NCBI RefSeq assembly: GCF_000003815.2
Contig: NC_049984.1
Coordinates: 26,829,863 to 26,893,862 of the forward strand
Direction of reading: 5' to 3'
Origin: Branchiostoma floridae
Lineage: Eukaryota > Chordata > Leptocardii > Amphioxiformes > Branchiostomatidae
DNA: 64,000 nt
This document shows positions 21,528-32,350 of the stretch, in pieces (the stretch's first letter is position 1; the number at the start of each line of letters is the position of its first letter). Both the position numbers and the translations under genes were made by a program. A model generated the notes under the pieces. It made no database searches. It worked only from the letters and a program-made list of their open reading frames with translations, and was not told the origin of the DNA.

Positions 21528-22002
21528 CTACTTCCTTGGGGTTTCGGGGCAACCCCGAACCCAGTGTCCTTGTTTTCCGCAGTTGAAGCAGGCGTCATCG
21601 GGCTGAGGCCCCGGCCGGCCTCTTCCCCTCCCTCGCCTCGGGGCTGGGTTGTAGTACGGGGTTTGGCGACGCCCACTGAAGCTGCGGCCCCTTGCTGATG
21701 ACGTGGGTATGTAGCCGCGACCACCACCGCCGCGGACCTTGTTCTGCAAGTTTACGAACGAGTCGATATCCTTGCCCACTTTCTTTTCCTCTCCGGAGCC
21801 GAATTGATTCAGAATCAGCCCAGGAAAGTACCACTCGTCGCGATGCTTCGTAGGCGTAGACCAGCTTACGAATGCAGCACCGGACACTGTTGCTAACAAA
21901 TGTCTTTAAGACCATCTCCGTTACCGGCATACGTGGTCTGACGTGCTCCGGCAGACGATCCAGTTGCTGGTCGTCCATCCTCTTGAAGAAGTGATTCTCC
22001 AC
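21528..22002 (-). pseudogene. Retroelement gag-like fragment with a zinc knuckle
   Basis: The lower frame (21899-21528) is rich in Gly/Arg (RRGRGRGRPGP) and ends in a single CCHC knuckle, CFNCGKQGHWVRGCPE, as in retroelement nucleocapsid domains. The upper frame (22002-21870) reads LPEHVRPRMPVTEMVLKTFV and SVRCCIRKLVYAYEAS, which may be part of the same protein after a frame change. I cannot assign the class: Gypsy, BEL and DIRS gags can all carry such a knuckle. No pol sequence is attached. Confidence 0.5.
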
Positions 22003-22605
22003 TCGCTGGACTCGCTGGACTCACCGTGGCTTCTTCGTTATTATATTGCAAATTTGCATAAAATATGAATATTTATAACACGTTAATGAAAAACACATAA
22101 ATGAAAATAAGCGTAACCGTAAGTTAACTTTTGTTCCATTTATGTTTACATACATGCAGCTATATGCAACAACACTTCAGGTTCACGTGTTAGAGTTCTA
22201 GTTTCAACTTTACAGTTATGGTCGACAATCTCTAAGCTACTGTAAATGATTTTAGCATCATTTGCTGTAGAAGGGGTAGTTTTTGTAAAATGAATAGTCA
22301 AAGTTGAAAGTGATAAAACATATTGTAACACACTGTGTTATGATTTGGATGAATGAGGCAACTCTGAAACTCACGAAACAAAACCAGTTTGCTTTTTCTG
22401 CATTATCCCAAACCACTCTTGTTTGACAAACCCTACGTGAGCCTCACAACCTCCAGACACCGAATACCCTCCTCTGACAAGATGTACACAAGTGCCGCCA
22501 GAAAATAGTTCATAACAAGAAGGAAGCATCCATCGAATAAGAGCCCGATTTTAGATCACTGGAATTATTTCCTGCTCTGGTTTAATATTTGCCTAAGAAT
22601 TAGAA

Positions 22606-23525
22606 AAAAAAATTGCTGTTCACGATGAATTATTTGCTGCTATACAGCTGGGCACTTTGATAGCGGATGGATATGTACAATATTTCCCGTCGCACAGTCA
22701 GTCGGCTTTAGTTGAAGGAGAAGGGCGGTGGCGAGAGGTAGGTTCTCCGTATTGAGATAATTTGTCCTTCCAACTTGTCCTGTTATTTTTGTTCTTACGT
22801 AGGAAGAACATTTTTAAAGATTGTGGTTGCCCGTATATCTATGTTTCGAAATCTTGGTTAGGAACATCGTTGATTTTAAATCCTTTATCCACGCCATGTT
22901 GTGTAAGGCAGCGTTTGAAATGTGTCTCTCAACCAACAAATAGGTTCACTCATACATTCAGGTTTTGTCCCGAACTTCGAGTGAGTTTTTTTAATGCTAG
23001 CCAGGGTCTGGTACTATGTCGACGATATTGATATGTTTTTCGACCGCAATTTGTGACAAAATTACTCAAGAATTGAAAGTGAGAGGCCGACTGCGGCTGA
23101 CATCTGTGATGAATTATCTTGTTTACGTGTTGGCGGACCGGATCGGTGTACTCATCAAAATTTCTAGAACTTGTTGAACATATCACACATTGTATTCGTG
23201 TTTTATATTGTAATAATGCATATCCAAACCATGAAGAAATGTTCATGTATTTTGTTTATCTATCTTTGCTTACATATATCTACTGTTTATCAACTGATTG
23301 TACTTCTCTCCGCTGGCTAGAAAATACCAGCTATTGGTAGACCTACTTCAATACATATCTTTCAACTGGCAAAAGAAAAATTGATTGTTACACAAGTACA
23401 CAACTAATCTTGGTTCTTAAATTGTATTTCCTGTACAGAAGCTCCGGAGATAGGCAAACATCAATGCAGACCACATAGAACATCGACAGCTGTGCACCTC
23501 CGATAGAGAAGTGCCATATATTCAA
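22606..23525 (+). repeat. 0.9-kb dispersed repeat, copy 1
   Basis: This block is repeated at 39540-40455 in the same orientation. Shared phrases include GCGGATGGATATGTAC, ATTTCCCGTCGCACAGT, GCTAGCCAGGGTCT, GTGTTGGCGGACYGG and CACCTCCGATAGAGAAGTG. Both copies keep a GAG|GTAGGT-like donor followed about 70-100 bases later by a TAG|GAAGAA-like acceptor, and both keep an open plus-strand frame after it (RRKNIFKDCGCPYIYV here). That pattern hints at a spliced element gene, but I recognise no protein family. Confidence 0.7.
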
Positions 23526-24148
23526 GTAGCCATGAAGTTAAGACTTCCTACCAAACATTGACTATTTCTTTGTTATATAGTTGAAAGTCATTTGCCATTA
23601 CAAAACATGAATACATGACGACATAATTGCCTTATCGCGTTTCTATATCAATGCATTTTATGTTGCTGAATACGGTCGCACCCGTATAGGAAAATAATTG
23701 ATATATAACAGTGATCAGCGTTTGTTTAATACTATTATGTGAACTTAAGAAAAGGGAAAAAAGTCTTTAAATCTTCTCATTCCCGTGCGTCATCAGTAAC
23801 CTCCTCATAAGGCCAGTCTATCACTTTAAATGGCAGTACCAGTAGCTCCTACAAGCACTTCGAACATTAGGTGATTATAGGTCAGTTAATATACATCAGT
23901 ATACATACATGTATACTAGAACAAAGTTACTGTACACAGAAGTTGTATCCAACTTGCAATTAGGGTTTAACAGTTTTCCATAACAAATCAGTGTAATGAG
24001 ACTGGGCTGGAGTGCTGTCTTTTGGCGAATGATGTACCAGGATGATTCAGTTTGAAGGAGGTGGCGGAGGTTGGGGAAACTGGCGGTTAGGGTTGTTGAG
24101 ATGCCGGTCAACCCTGGAAGTTGGGAGGGAGTCCCCTGAGAAACCCGT

Positions 24149-24545
24149 GTAGGTTGGGGTGCTGTCCTCTCATACCCCCTTGTAGGTTGGGGTGCTGTCC
24201 TCTAATACCCCCTTGTAGGTTAGGGTACTGTCCTCTCATACCCTTGTAGGTTGGGGTGCTGTCCTCTAATACCCCCTTGTAGGTTGGGGTGCTGTCCTCT
24301 CATACCCCCTTGTAGATTGGGGTGATGTCCTCTCATACCCCCTTGTAGATTGGGGTGAAGTCCTCTCATACCCCCTTGAAGGTTGGGGGGAATCCTCGCA
24401 TACCCCCTTGTAGGTTCGGAGGGAGTCGTTGCAGACCCCCTTGTGTGTGTGTGTGGGGGGGGGGGTTCCTAGTAGACCCCCATGTAGGTAGGGGGGGGGG
24501 GTCATTGCAGCCCCCCCCCTTGGAGTTGGAGGGGTAGTTCTTGGA
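24149..24545. repeat. 33-bp minisatellite
   Basis: About nine copies of a 33-base unit (GTAGGTTGGGGTGCTGTCCT plus 13 bases), increasingly degenerate after 24370 and ending in a GT tract and G-runs. The period is a multiple of three, so the minus strand stays open and encodes an 11-residue repeat (RGYERTSPQST). Whether it is translated is unknown. Confidence 0.9.
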
Positions 24546-24876
24546 GACCCACCTGGAGGAGTGGGTGAAGTCCATTCAGTTGGAGGAGAGCGGGCATTCC
24601 ACATTGGATATTCGATGTTGGTGCCTCAGTAACTGCCTCAGTTAACAGTCTTAACTTGACATTCTTAAACTGACACGTAACTGCCTCAGTTAACAGTCTT
24701 AACTTGATATTCTTAATCACTTTATACAGCCTGATAAAATAACACTAACAGTGTAACTCTTAACGTAATATTCTTAAGCTATAGCTAATCGTCTTTTCTC
24801 TTAGCGGTCTTTCAACAGGTTCTCCAGTTCTAGTCTGCGGGGGTTGAGTAGAGCAAAACAATCAACTACTTTGTCT

Positions 24877-24945
24877 GGCACTTATCTATATCCACTACGA
24901 CACTGACAATCTATGTCAGTGTCGTAGTGGATATAGATAAGTGCC
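24877..24945. repeat. Perfect 32-bp inverted repeat with a 5-base loop
   Basis: 24877-24908 (GGCACTTATCTATATCCACT and 12 more bases) is the exact reverse complement of 24914-24945, with loop ATCTA. It coincides with the C-terminal end of the hAT transposase fragment, so the arm sequence includes codons of that ORF. Confidence 0.97.
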
Positions 24946-25298
24946 AGGTGGGACAGCCGCATCTTTCCCATCGAAGCCCGCATGTAGTTGTTCAACCATC
25001 GTAGGGCACTGAAACTTCTCTCACACTCGCACGATGTTACTGGCAGAGTACAGGCGATTTTCAACAGAACGCCGACATTCGGAGACATTGTGACATCACA
25101 GCGCTTGACCGCCTCTGCGGGAGAGGCCGGTCGCACCTCTGGCGGGTCGGACATAAAGTGGTTTTTCCACCTGTTAAGTTCCATCGGAAACAACTCCGGC
25201 GATGGCAGGTCGGCGTCGTACTGGGCAACTGCGTCCTCGAGACAGACGTCCCTCGAGCTGTCGATACGAATTATACACTGGATCCACTGTTCATGTCA
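24882..25298 (-). pseudogene. hAT transposase C-terminal dimerisation region
   Basis: The minus-strand frame is open from about 25298 and includes SSRDVCLEDAVAQYDADLPS upstream of the first Met at 25193. It carries the hAT C-terminal signature LPVTSCECERSFSALRWLN followed by RLSHLALIYIHYD, as in the Dimer_Tnp_hAT domain of ZMYM1-like and THAP-associated hAT proteins. The upstream catalytic region is missing. The coding sequence runs straight into the perfect hairpin at 24877-24945, so the last residues are read from hairpin DNA. Confidence 0.8.
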
Positions 25299-25849
25299 GA
25301 TGCGCCTACTCCATAGTTGTCATCTTCACACTGCTGGATTTTTCGGATCTTGTCTTGGTTAAATGCCAGTTTGTTTTGTTTGCTCCTGATATTTCGACTG
25401 ACTAGCTCTGGGCCGTTGAACAGTCGTTTCGCACAGTTTACTGTGAAGTGCGCAGCATTTCGGCTTTAGATGCGTATCGCATTCTGTGTGGTTACTTCCA
25501 ACTCACTGCCTTCGTTCCCAGGCCAGACTTAGTCAATCGGTGGCCCACGTTTCTTGTGTTGACTCTTGGTCTGCTGGCTGTGTCCCCGCAGCAAATGTCC
25601 AACTAAGGTAGTCAGCTCCTTCTGTTTGTGGCAGTTGTTGGCCAGTAGGGTGTCAGGCGATGTGCACCCCTCGGACTACCCACAGTTCAAAGACATAAGC
25701 TTTTTCCGATTTGTAATAGATAAAATAGATTTTATTATATGCTTCTATTCTATAGATTCTATTACATGCTTTTCACTGCCGTAATTTTAAGAAGACATTT
25801 TAAAGATTGAAAAACAAGTGAGAGTTTAAGGCAAGATCTACGCTCTGTA

Positions 25850-26205
25850 GGTGGAAGATCATGCGGATGATAAATGCATGAAAGTCCTTCATGAAAAACT
25901 CCAGGTATGCATTGTTGGCTGCATTCGGGCCCTTCTTGGCATTACAGGCACCGATGACATTCATATTGGCACACATCGAGGTTCCACGTCTGGTGCCAAA
26001 GCTCATGCTTTGGGTTCATCCCCTACAGCCGCTCTACGGGTGTCACCGTCCCTAAAGCCGGCTTGAATTGGATGCCCTCCACTCTCTCCTCCGACAGCCA
26101 GTCTCCTCCCAGCAGAATGGGCTGCACCAGGTGGGTGATGTTGCCGTCCTCGTCCACTTCAGAGGGGACGTAGTTGGTCTGAATGGTGCGGAGGATGTCT
26201 GCCAT
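25850..26205 (-). pseudogene. DUF6589-like element protein fragment
   Basis: One frame (26205-26023) reads ILRTIQTNYVPSEVDEDGNI and then ILLGGDWLSEERVEG. A stop follows VTPVERL, after which the same frame continues GMNPKHELWHQTWNLDV. A second frame (26006-25800) continues PNAANNAYLEFFMKDFHAFI. The sequence YVP, then GGD..S.ER, then RL, then ELWH is what I know from the DUF6589 family of metazoan and fungal mobile-element proteins. At least one stop and one frame change break it. Confidence 0.55.
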
Positions 26206-26209
26206 GTCC

Positions 26210-27330
26210 CAGCTGTAGTTTTCTACCTGGCCCTGTACTCCAATGCTAAAAACAGATTAAAAGGGATCTTAATTAACAGGTGGAGATGAAAAAGACTTTT
26301 TTTCTGCAATCAAGCTGGACGTGCTATAAAGTTATGTGAAGTAGTAAATGATTTAATGGTTTGGCCTTGGACGGCATTGATGCCACGACAGCACGATTAC
26401 ATCTCGTCGTAGGTACTGCAATGCATTAGTCTGAAAGTTCACTTCGGGCGCAAACTCTCGTAGATATTCTCATTGTTGAGCCATACATCCATCATTGCAG
26501 CTTTCAGCCGTATTGCCAATGTTTGTGATCAAATTACAGAATGGCTTCCCAACACAGAATAGGTCTGGGAATAACAGTGACAGGGGTTCGGAAATCTTTG
26601 TACCAATGTCGTCATCAGTGACCATCTGAATTGGCTGACATGAACTAACAGCTGCCATCTGTGTTTGAGGCACACGTATAAGTCCAAGGGATGTCAAGTG
26701 ATCATCAGGATGACTTCCATCACTTGCCAAGTTTGGATCAATAGAAACTGTTCTTCAGCAACTTCCATTCTCCTAACCTGCTGTCAATAGTTTCCTGATT
26801 CTGTGCGTCATCATCATTCATAGATTTGTCATTTGTTCTGATGGCGTCTTGTGACTGAAGTCCAAATTCTTCTACAGTGCCTACATGGTGTGGCTTCCTT
26901 TTTTGTGATCTGGCATGTGGACTCAGCTGTGTGGATAGTGGTTAACAAGAGAGCAATGGCAAATGTCATACGTTATAAATGTTATGAGTTTGCTACTGAT
27001 CTTATTCTACTGGGATCTGTTAGGTACAATTAGTAATAATAAAAACCATTAGGCATGTTTAATCCTTCATTTAAAATACATGTAAACAGATACAAGAAAC
27101 GCAACACGTCAAAAGAAATTGAGAAACATAGGACTATTTTGAAATGCCATTTGATTGCAAGCACATTTATATCACAGGAGACTGCAATGGAGTCTAGTAT
27201 AATAAGTAAATTCTACCTTAATTTTGTAGCCTGTATAGTCTACCGCGAACTGATGTTGAGACCACATCGGCACAGGCAAAAAGAAATCTTTCGTTGGTGG
27301 ACAGCGGGACAGGTCCTACTTGAAGACATG
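26210..27330. other. No supported gene
   Basis: A minus-strand frame at 26470-26730 (86 codons) shows no recognised motif. The remaining sequence is AT-rich. Confidence 0.35.
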
Positions 27331-27336
27331 TCGACC

Positions 27337-27642
27337 TCATTCCTTCTTGAACTTAATTCTACAGCTGTCTTCAGCGATTGCAATTACCTTGTCCTTGCCA
27401 ACATACCAACCTTGCTCGTAGGTCATAATAACCATCTGGTTTATCTTGGTTGTGCTGTCAGCTGTCTGTCTGTTGGCTGTCTTGCTCTTGTCGGCTTTCT
27501 CGTTGCTTCTTTCAGCTGCCTCGCTGCCATCGGCTTTCTCATTGCTCTTGTCGGCTTTCTCGTTGCTTCTTTCAGCTGCCTCGCTGCCATCGGCTTTCTC
27601 ATTGCTCTTGTAGGCTGTCTTGTTGCTCATAAAGGCTGCCAA
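27337..27642 (-). CDS. Candidate exon with 20-residue repeats
   Basis: The frame carries a 20-residue repeat (NEKADGSEAAERSNEKADKS-like) encoded by a 60-bp tandem repeat, followed by VIMTYEQGWYVGKDKVIAIA. The latter resembles short Tyr/Trp-Gly 'YxxxWYVG' modules seen in invertebrate mobile-element proteins. The role is unknown. The reverse complement is also open and hydrophobic, which is a shadow. Confidence 0.4.
   Translation of the reverse strand: MAAFMSNKTAYKSNEKADGSEAAERSNEKADKSNEKADGSEAAERSNEKADKSKTANRQTADSTTKINQMVIMTYEQGWYVGKDKVIAIAEDSCRIKFKKE
27481..27612. repeat. 60-bp tandem repeat, just over two copies
   Basis: 27484-27540 is repeated at 27544-27600 without visible change (TGCTCTTGTCGGCTTTCTCG at the start of each), and a partial third copy follows. 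The near identity suggests a recent duplication, and the period keeps reading frames open. Confidence 0.95.
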
Positions 27643-27973
27643 GTTGTTCTTATCGACAGTCTCGTTGCCGCTGTCGCTCCTGATCAGAATCTGAAGTGGA
27701 CGTTTAAACCTCTTGCTCCTCGTTCGTCAGATTTGTCGTTATTGAAGTTAGCATTAGAGCTGGTTTTGAACTTCTCTCGATTGTTTATCAATACAAAAAA
27801 ATATCGCGTTTTTCTAGTCAAGCTGTTGATAAAATTCCATCTCAGTGGATGTTTTTGAAAGAATTTCCATTATGGGTTGATTTTCTCGGACTTTTCTGCA
27901 ATTCAGTTTGTCCTCCAAGTTAGTCATCATGTTCTTACCAAATAGAGCATAGGCGTATAGTTCTAGTGCATCA

Positions 27974-28195
27974 TCAAGTAGAAACGATGACACTCAAAAC
28001 ACTCCATTGACAAAGGCAGTCATATAGCAACATTGTTTCGTCATCTTCTTTTGTATGACGCTTGCGACTTTTTCTAGCTGTCACTGTCACGATAATGTCC
28101 GCCCTGCTCCGGCCACGTGGAGGACGTTTGGTTTCTTCCTCGTCTTCGCAGTTGAAAAACATGACAAGCCGACGGGAGTACGTTTCGGACGGATT
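27974..28195 (-). pseudogene. Acidic/basic coding scrap of the family also at 16.1 kb
   Basis: The frame reads FFNCEDEEETKRPPRGRSRA and then IIVTVTARKSRKRHTKEDDE. Its upper end overlaps the DNA shared with 16064-16110. It may be an exon upstream of the 27337-27642 frame. No domain is recognised. Confidence 0.35.
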
Positions 28196-28237
28196 TCTTG
28201 GCCTGCGCCGGCCATCATCACGCCCGGCTCGGGGTCA

Positions 28238-28560
28238 GGTGCTGCTCGTGTCCCGCCACTGGTCCTGGCCCGAGGGGTGGGGCGGGTGCTGCTCGTGTCC
28301 TGCCACTGGTCCTGGCCCGAGGGGTGGGGCGGGTGCTGCTCGTGTCCCGCCACTGGTCCTGGCCCGAGGGGTGGGGCGGGTGCTGCTCGTGTCCCGCCAC
28401 TGGTCCTGGCCCGAGGGGTGGGGCGGATGCTGCTCGTGTCCCGCCACTGGTCCTGGCCCGAGGGGTGGGGCGGGTGCTGCTCGTGTCCCGCCACTGGAGC
28501 TGGCCCGAGGGGTGTGGGTGGGTGCTGCTCATGTCCCGCCACTGCTGCCGTCCCGGGGCC
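28238..28560. repeat. 47-bp GC-rich minisatellite, about seven copies
   Basis: The unit contains GCTGCTCGTGTCCCGCCACT and GGTCCTGGCCCGAGGGGTGG. Copies at 28261, 28308, 28355, 28402 and 28449 are exactly 47 bases apart, and the last two are more diverged. The period is not a multiple of three, so each frame reads all three translations in turn. No stop codon occurs in any plus-strand frame, and the minus frames are also largely open; all these frames are artefacts of the repeat. Confidence 0.97.
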
Positions 28561-28569
28561 CAATATATA

Positions 28570-29640
28570 ATTATAGATGAAGTGAAGTTAGAACCTTTCG
28601 GTGCCTCAACGTTCTTCACAGCGGCCTGTGAGGACACAGCAAAGCTTCTGTAATGCATGGTTAACTTAATTGTACCATCATCGTATTTATTAATCAGCTG
28701 TGTGATTTCGGCGTCTTCCATGTGCTTCTTTTGTATTACTATATACATAACGCGTTGGGAGATTACAATGCTAATTGGCCCTTACATCTGATTTGCTTTC
28801 TTGTAATCCACCTACCTGTGTGAGAAACATCCAGATTTGTGAGGTCCAGCCTCCCGTGACTGCCATGAAATACACCCTGTGAACAGTTCATTTGCTAGAC
28901 TCTGCACCAGTCTACCTGGGAACTAGGTCACGGCATTAACACCGTACCTAACTGAACCTCGAGAGACTCCTAGCACCCTGCTATAGTATACAGGGTATTG
29001 TACGACCAAGACTCATCTGTACTAATCTGTGCAACTGTTCATCTTCATCACGGTTATCTGTCACTCATGCCGTCTCTCAAGTCATCACAAATCTGATCTG
29101 GTTGCACACCTAAAGCTAGTTTTCTGTCTATGTTTGCCCTGACGGAGGCGGAATAGGTTGATGCTGTGTATCCTGAAAACTTGGTTCATGACTGACAGAT
29201 AATGTAGGTCACTTTCACCACCTGTGACGCGAGTTTTGTTTGTACTAGCATTCTCGCTGGACACAATAAGGCCTCCCTCAACTTGGCCCTTCTTGTTGTT
29301 TTTTTCTAGTTGTTTTCCTAGAGGGCTGTGTATGGGAACATTAGACTTTTCGATTTTATAAAGAATACCAAACAGAATTTAATGAGATTAAAATTTAATA
29401 ACTAAAAATCAACATTATTACCATGACACCTGGTACAACTAAAAACCATTTTCCCACCTGTGTGGCACTCTGATGCTCGGATAGATACTTGTGTGTCCAG
29501 TGACAACTCACTCGTCGCATACATGGCCGTTTTGAAGACACCGATTGCAATGGCTTACAGTCTGGTACGTTTTCCACGACTAAGGCATTAACTGATGCCA
29601 ATCGTAGGTAACACGAGCAGCATTGTGTTGTATTTATTCC
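28570..29640. other. No supported gene
   Basis: A minus-strand frame at 28570-28748 (MEDAEITQLINKYDDGTIKL) is protein-like for about 40 codons but runs into the minisatellite. Nothing else is supported. Confidence 0.35.
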
Positions 29641-29643
29641 TTT

Positions 29644-29895
29644 TCAGGACATGCTTTGTCCTATCTTTCCTTTATTGACATGTGATCGACAGCAACATGC
29701 ATCGACCGACAAGTTCCCATCCAAGGTGTAAAGCAGAATTACATGGGCTTTTGACACAACTTTGTTAGCAAGTTCCTCTATGTTTGCTTCTTCCGCGTCG
29801 TTGACATATTGCACGTCAACTGGAAATATGAGACCATATTGGTTTTTGAGAGCGGGTCGAATTGTATAGATGGCTTTAACGCTGTACCATCCCAT
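29644..29895 (-). CDS. Possible coding fragment, unrecognised
   Basis: The frame is protein-like (RPALKNQYGLIFPVDVQYVN, then EELANKVVSKAHVILLYTLD). The Val/Ala-rich amphipathic stretch is reminiscent of ligand-binding receptor domains, but that is weak. It sits directly downstream of a BEL/Pao gag scrap, so an element origin is at least as likely. Confidence 0.3.
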   Translation of the reverse strand: MGWYSVKAIYTIRPALKNQYGLIFPVDVQYVNDAEEANIEELANKVVSKAHVILLYTLDGNLSVDACCCRSHVNKGKIGQSMS

Positions 29896-30085
29896 TGAGA
29901 GTACTTATTTTCCACTCGGGTTTCCCTGGTTATCTTTCACCTGCTTAAGGAATCCCGCCAGGGAATAAATGCACGATAAATGTTGACACTTTTCGTAGCA
30001 AAGGTCTTTGTTACGTTGCTGTGCCCTGACCGTCACTGTGTACCATAGGTCTGTATATTTCTTCTGTGATTTAACTTTCCAGGTA

Positions 30086-30433
30086 TTATTCAATGTGTTT
30101 ATCAGCAATCACAATCCCTCTCGTGTGTCGAGACTGACCATGAATCGTCACGTTTGTTGTCTTGCTACGTACTTTCACTGGGATTATAGAGGGTACTCCC
30201 TCCCAGTCGGAGCGTGCCATACGCCCTACTGCTGCCGTCTTCTTGGGCTGTGCCTCTACTTCGCGGTGCAGTACTGTAGGATGAGACTTCTGCCACTTCC
30301 CACAAATAGCCCTTTGCTTGCAGTCCCTCGCCAGGTGTGTCTTCTTCAGACATCCAAAGCACAGGCCTTGGTCTTTGATGTATTGCAGACACTCATCATA
30401 TGACTTGTTTGCCAACACCCTGCATTCAGTCAT
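30086..30433 (-). pseudogene. BEL/Pao retrotransposon gag zinc-knuckle fragment
   Basis: The frame starts with MTECRVLANKSYDECLQYIK and contains a knuckle, CFGCLKKTHLARDC. A second, damaged one (CGKWQKSHPTVLH) has Trp where a Cys ligand is expected. The order CF.CL...H....C then H.T.LH is characteristic of BEL/Pao gag proteins. The following VPSIIPVKVRSKTTNVTI corresponds to the entry into the protease region. The frame then fails and no reverse transcriptase follows, so this is a 5' pol-less remnant. Confidence 0.65.
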
Positions 30434-30890
30434 TTTAGCCTAAATCTTCTGTATTCCAACCATCAATGCACCGGATACTTTACGGATCATAATTAACCCC
30501 CAGCAGGGATCCTCACGCGTCGTTGAAAATCGAAAAATCTGGAGATTTGGTGGGAACATTTCCCTTTCCTAAGACTTGACCCAAAACAGACATGGTGGAT
30601 TTTTCAGTCTACAAGCAGGCTTTCTAGAAATAACAAAGTTAACACTAACCTTGCAGGTATGCATCCAGTCAATCTGCACCCTGTCAATGCTGTATGTGGA
30701 GATTTTGTTGAATACTTAGTTCCCAGTCTTTCCTGTACCCTTTGTGGTGGAAGTTCTTCCTGCTTGCAAAAGTCTTAAAAGAATGTCAGACAATGGAATT
30801 AGACAGAGATCTACAGACATGTACATGTTAGAATTTACTTATGAAAAAAATTCAGATAACTAGTCAGTTGATGAAACACATAAATGTTAC

Positions 30891-31141
30891 TGAAAATGTG
30901 TCATTTTCGATGCATGTACGGTAATATTCGTGTAATTCCGTGTCCTCTTTGGCGGGATTGTATGTGAGATCTGCCACTTCCGCCCCATATACAGCTTGGT
31001 CCGTCTTCGGGGGCGGTTTCCCTCGAAGCTCTTCTCTCTTGTCTGGAAACTTTGACCTCTCCAAACGCAGTTGGTTATCTGGCTCCAGATACCGCCTACT
31101 TCCCACAAATGCGGTGAGGTGATGCAGCGTACAGTACTTTG
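30891..31141 (-). CDS. Candidate exon, charged, unrecognised
   Basis: The 251-base stretch is bounded by TCACCAG (acceptor) and TTTCA|GTAACA (donor). Its frame reads FVGSRRYLEPDNQLRLERSK and then AKEDTELHEYYRTCIENDTF. Composition and frame look coding. It lies just below the Myb/SANT exon on the same strand and may be the following exon of that gene. Confidence 0.4.
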
Positions 31142-31265
31142 CTGGTGAATTGGTGGAGTAGATTAATAATGAAATGGATGTGGGTAACAAATAATCAAAG
31201 GGATGTGGGTAACATTTCCTTCTTTTATTTCAATGATATACTTTTCCTTCTCTCATACAACTTAT

Positions 31266-31502
<237 letters not shown>

Positions 31503-32060
31503 TCAATGAAGACAAATGCTTGGCCCAGACCATGGACTAAGGCGCCCGTCACATGGGTTGTCAGTTTCCGCTTCTCTGACTCCTGAAGCCAAATTATGAC
31601 AATATCCGTACATGTTTGAAGTTGGTGCGGTGGGGTATTTCTTGGCCAGGTGGTAGACCACCTTGAGCGCTGCCTTGACAGCTTCTCGGTTGAGGGAAAC
31701 CCGGAGTGGAAGATCAGCAGAGGAAAACAACTCAAATGAGTAAAAGCAATGAGACATGTGCAAGAAGATAAATCACATTTTGAGATTTTTGAACATTGAA
31801 ATGGACAGTACTTACCGCCCCCATTCACCTCAGCGGCAATACAGGCATTTTCCAAGGCCTGTGCCTTTTCCTGTTTTGAATTGTGGTGATCCCAGATCTT
31901 GTCAGTCCTCAGCTGGTGCTTGGGACACGGCTCCAGATGTACTCGCCGTTTTGCTGGCGCATGTTGTGCTGCTTGCAAACACTGCACATCAACCCAGTGT
32001 TGCCATTGACGGGATAGAGCCAGTCAAACATCTTCTCCCAATTCTCCTGGTACCCAACCA
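31503..32060 (-). pseudogene. Zinc-finger (TTF/ZNF862-like) exon group
   Basis: The upper exon (about 32060-31817) starts with NWEKMFDWLYPVNGNTGLMC, continues SVCKQHNMRQQ and, after a one-base frame change, EPCPKHQLRTDKIWDHHNSK. It ends at a consensus GTAAGT donor. Trp-rich start, CxxC, Cys and HH spacing are those of the TTF-type finger found in ZMYM/ZNF862-like hAT-derived proteins. The lower piece (31763-31590) reads KAALKVVYHLAKKYPTAP, also common in that class. The frame change argues for decay. Confidence 0.5.
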
Positions 32061-32080
32061 GGTTGCCTAGTTTGCCGAAA

Positions 32081-32350
32081 ATAAATGATAAAACCTTTGA
32101 ACAGATATATTGCTCACATCTGACAGGTTAGACTGACATACTAGTACTAAGGTGCTCAAAGGTGGGGAAAAGGAAGCCTACTGCGAATACTACAGATACC
32201 GCAGCCAACTTCTCACCTGTATTACATAAACTATATCATTCATCGAGTGGCTGCAGGACTAAGACATTAAGAGTATTTGCTAGGCCTTATAATAAATACC
32301 AGAGATTAAAAAACAAGCATACAAACCTATTTTACTTCATAAAGGAAATA
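32081..32350. repeat. Direct repeat copy 1 (partner 32773-33059)
   Basis: Over about 270 bases this block matches 32773-33059 at more than 90% identity by eye. Shared blocks include ACATACTAGTACTAAGG and ATCATTCATCGAGTGGCTGC. The copies flank two different candidate exons, so they are probably intronic duplications or two insertions of one element. Confidence 0.9.

Noticed and set aside
24149..24545. CRISPR-like array
   Set aside because: The 33-bp units are contiguous tandem repeats without unique spacers, in eukaryote-type DNA.
27055..27858. 267-codon plus-strand ORF as a membrane protein
   Set aside because: Its hydrophobic repeats are the antisense of the 60-bp repeat, and the minus-strand frame is more protein-like. 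No splice or start evidence supports it.
28055..28653. Long overlapping plus-strand ORFs of 150-172 codons encoding Trp/Cys/Gly-rich repeats
   Set aside because: They are products of the 47-bp satellite, which is stop-free in all plus-strand frames.
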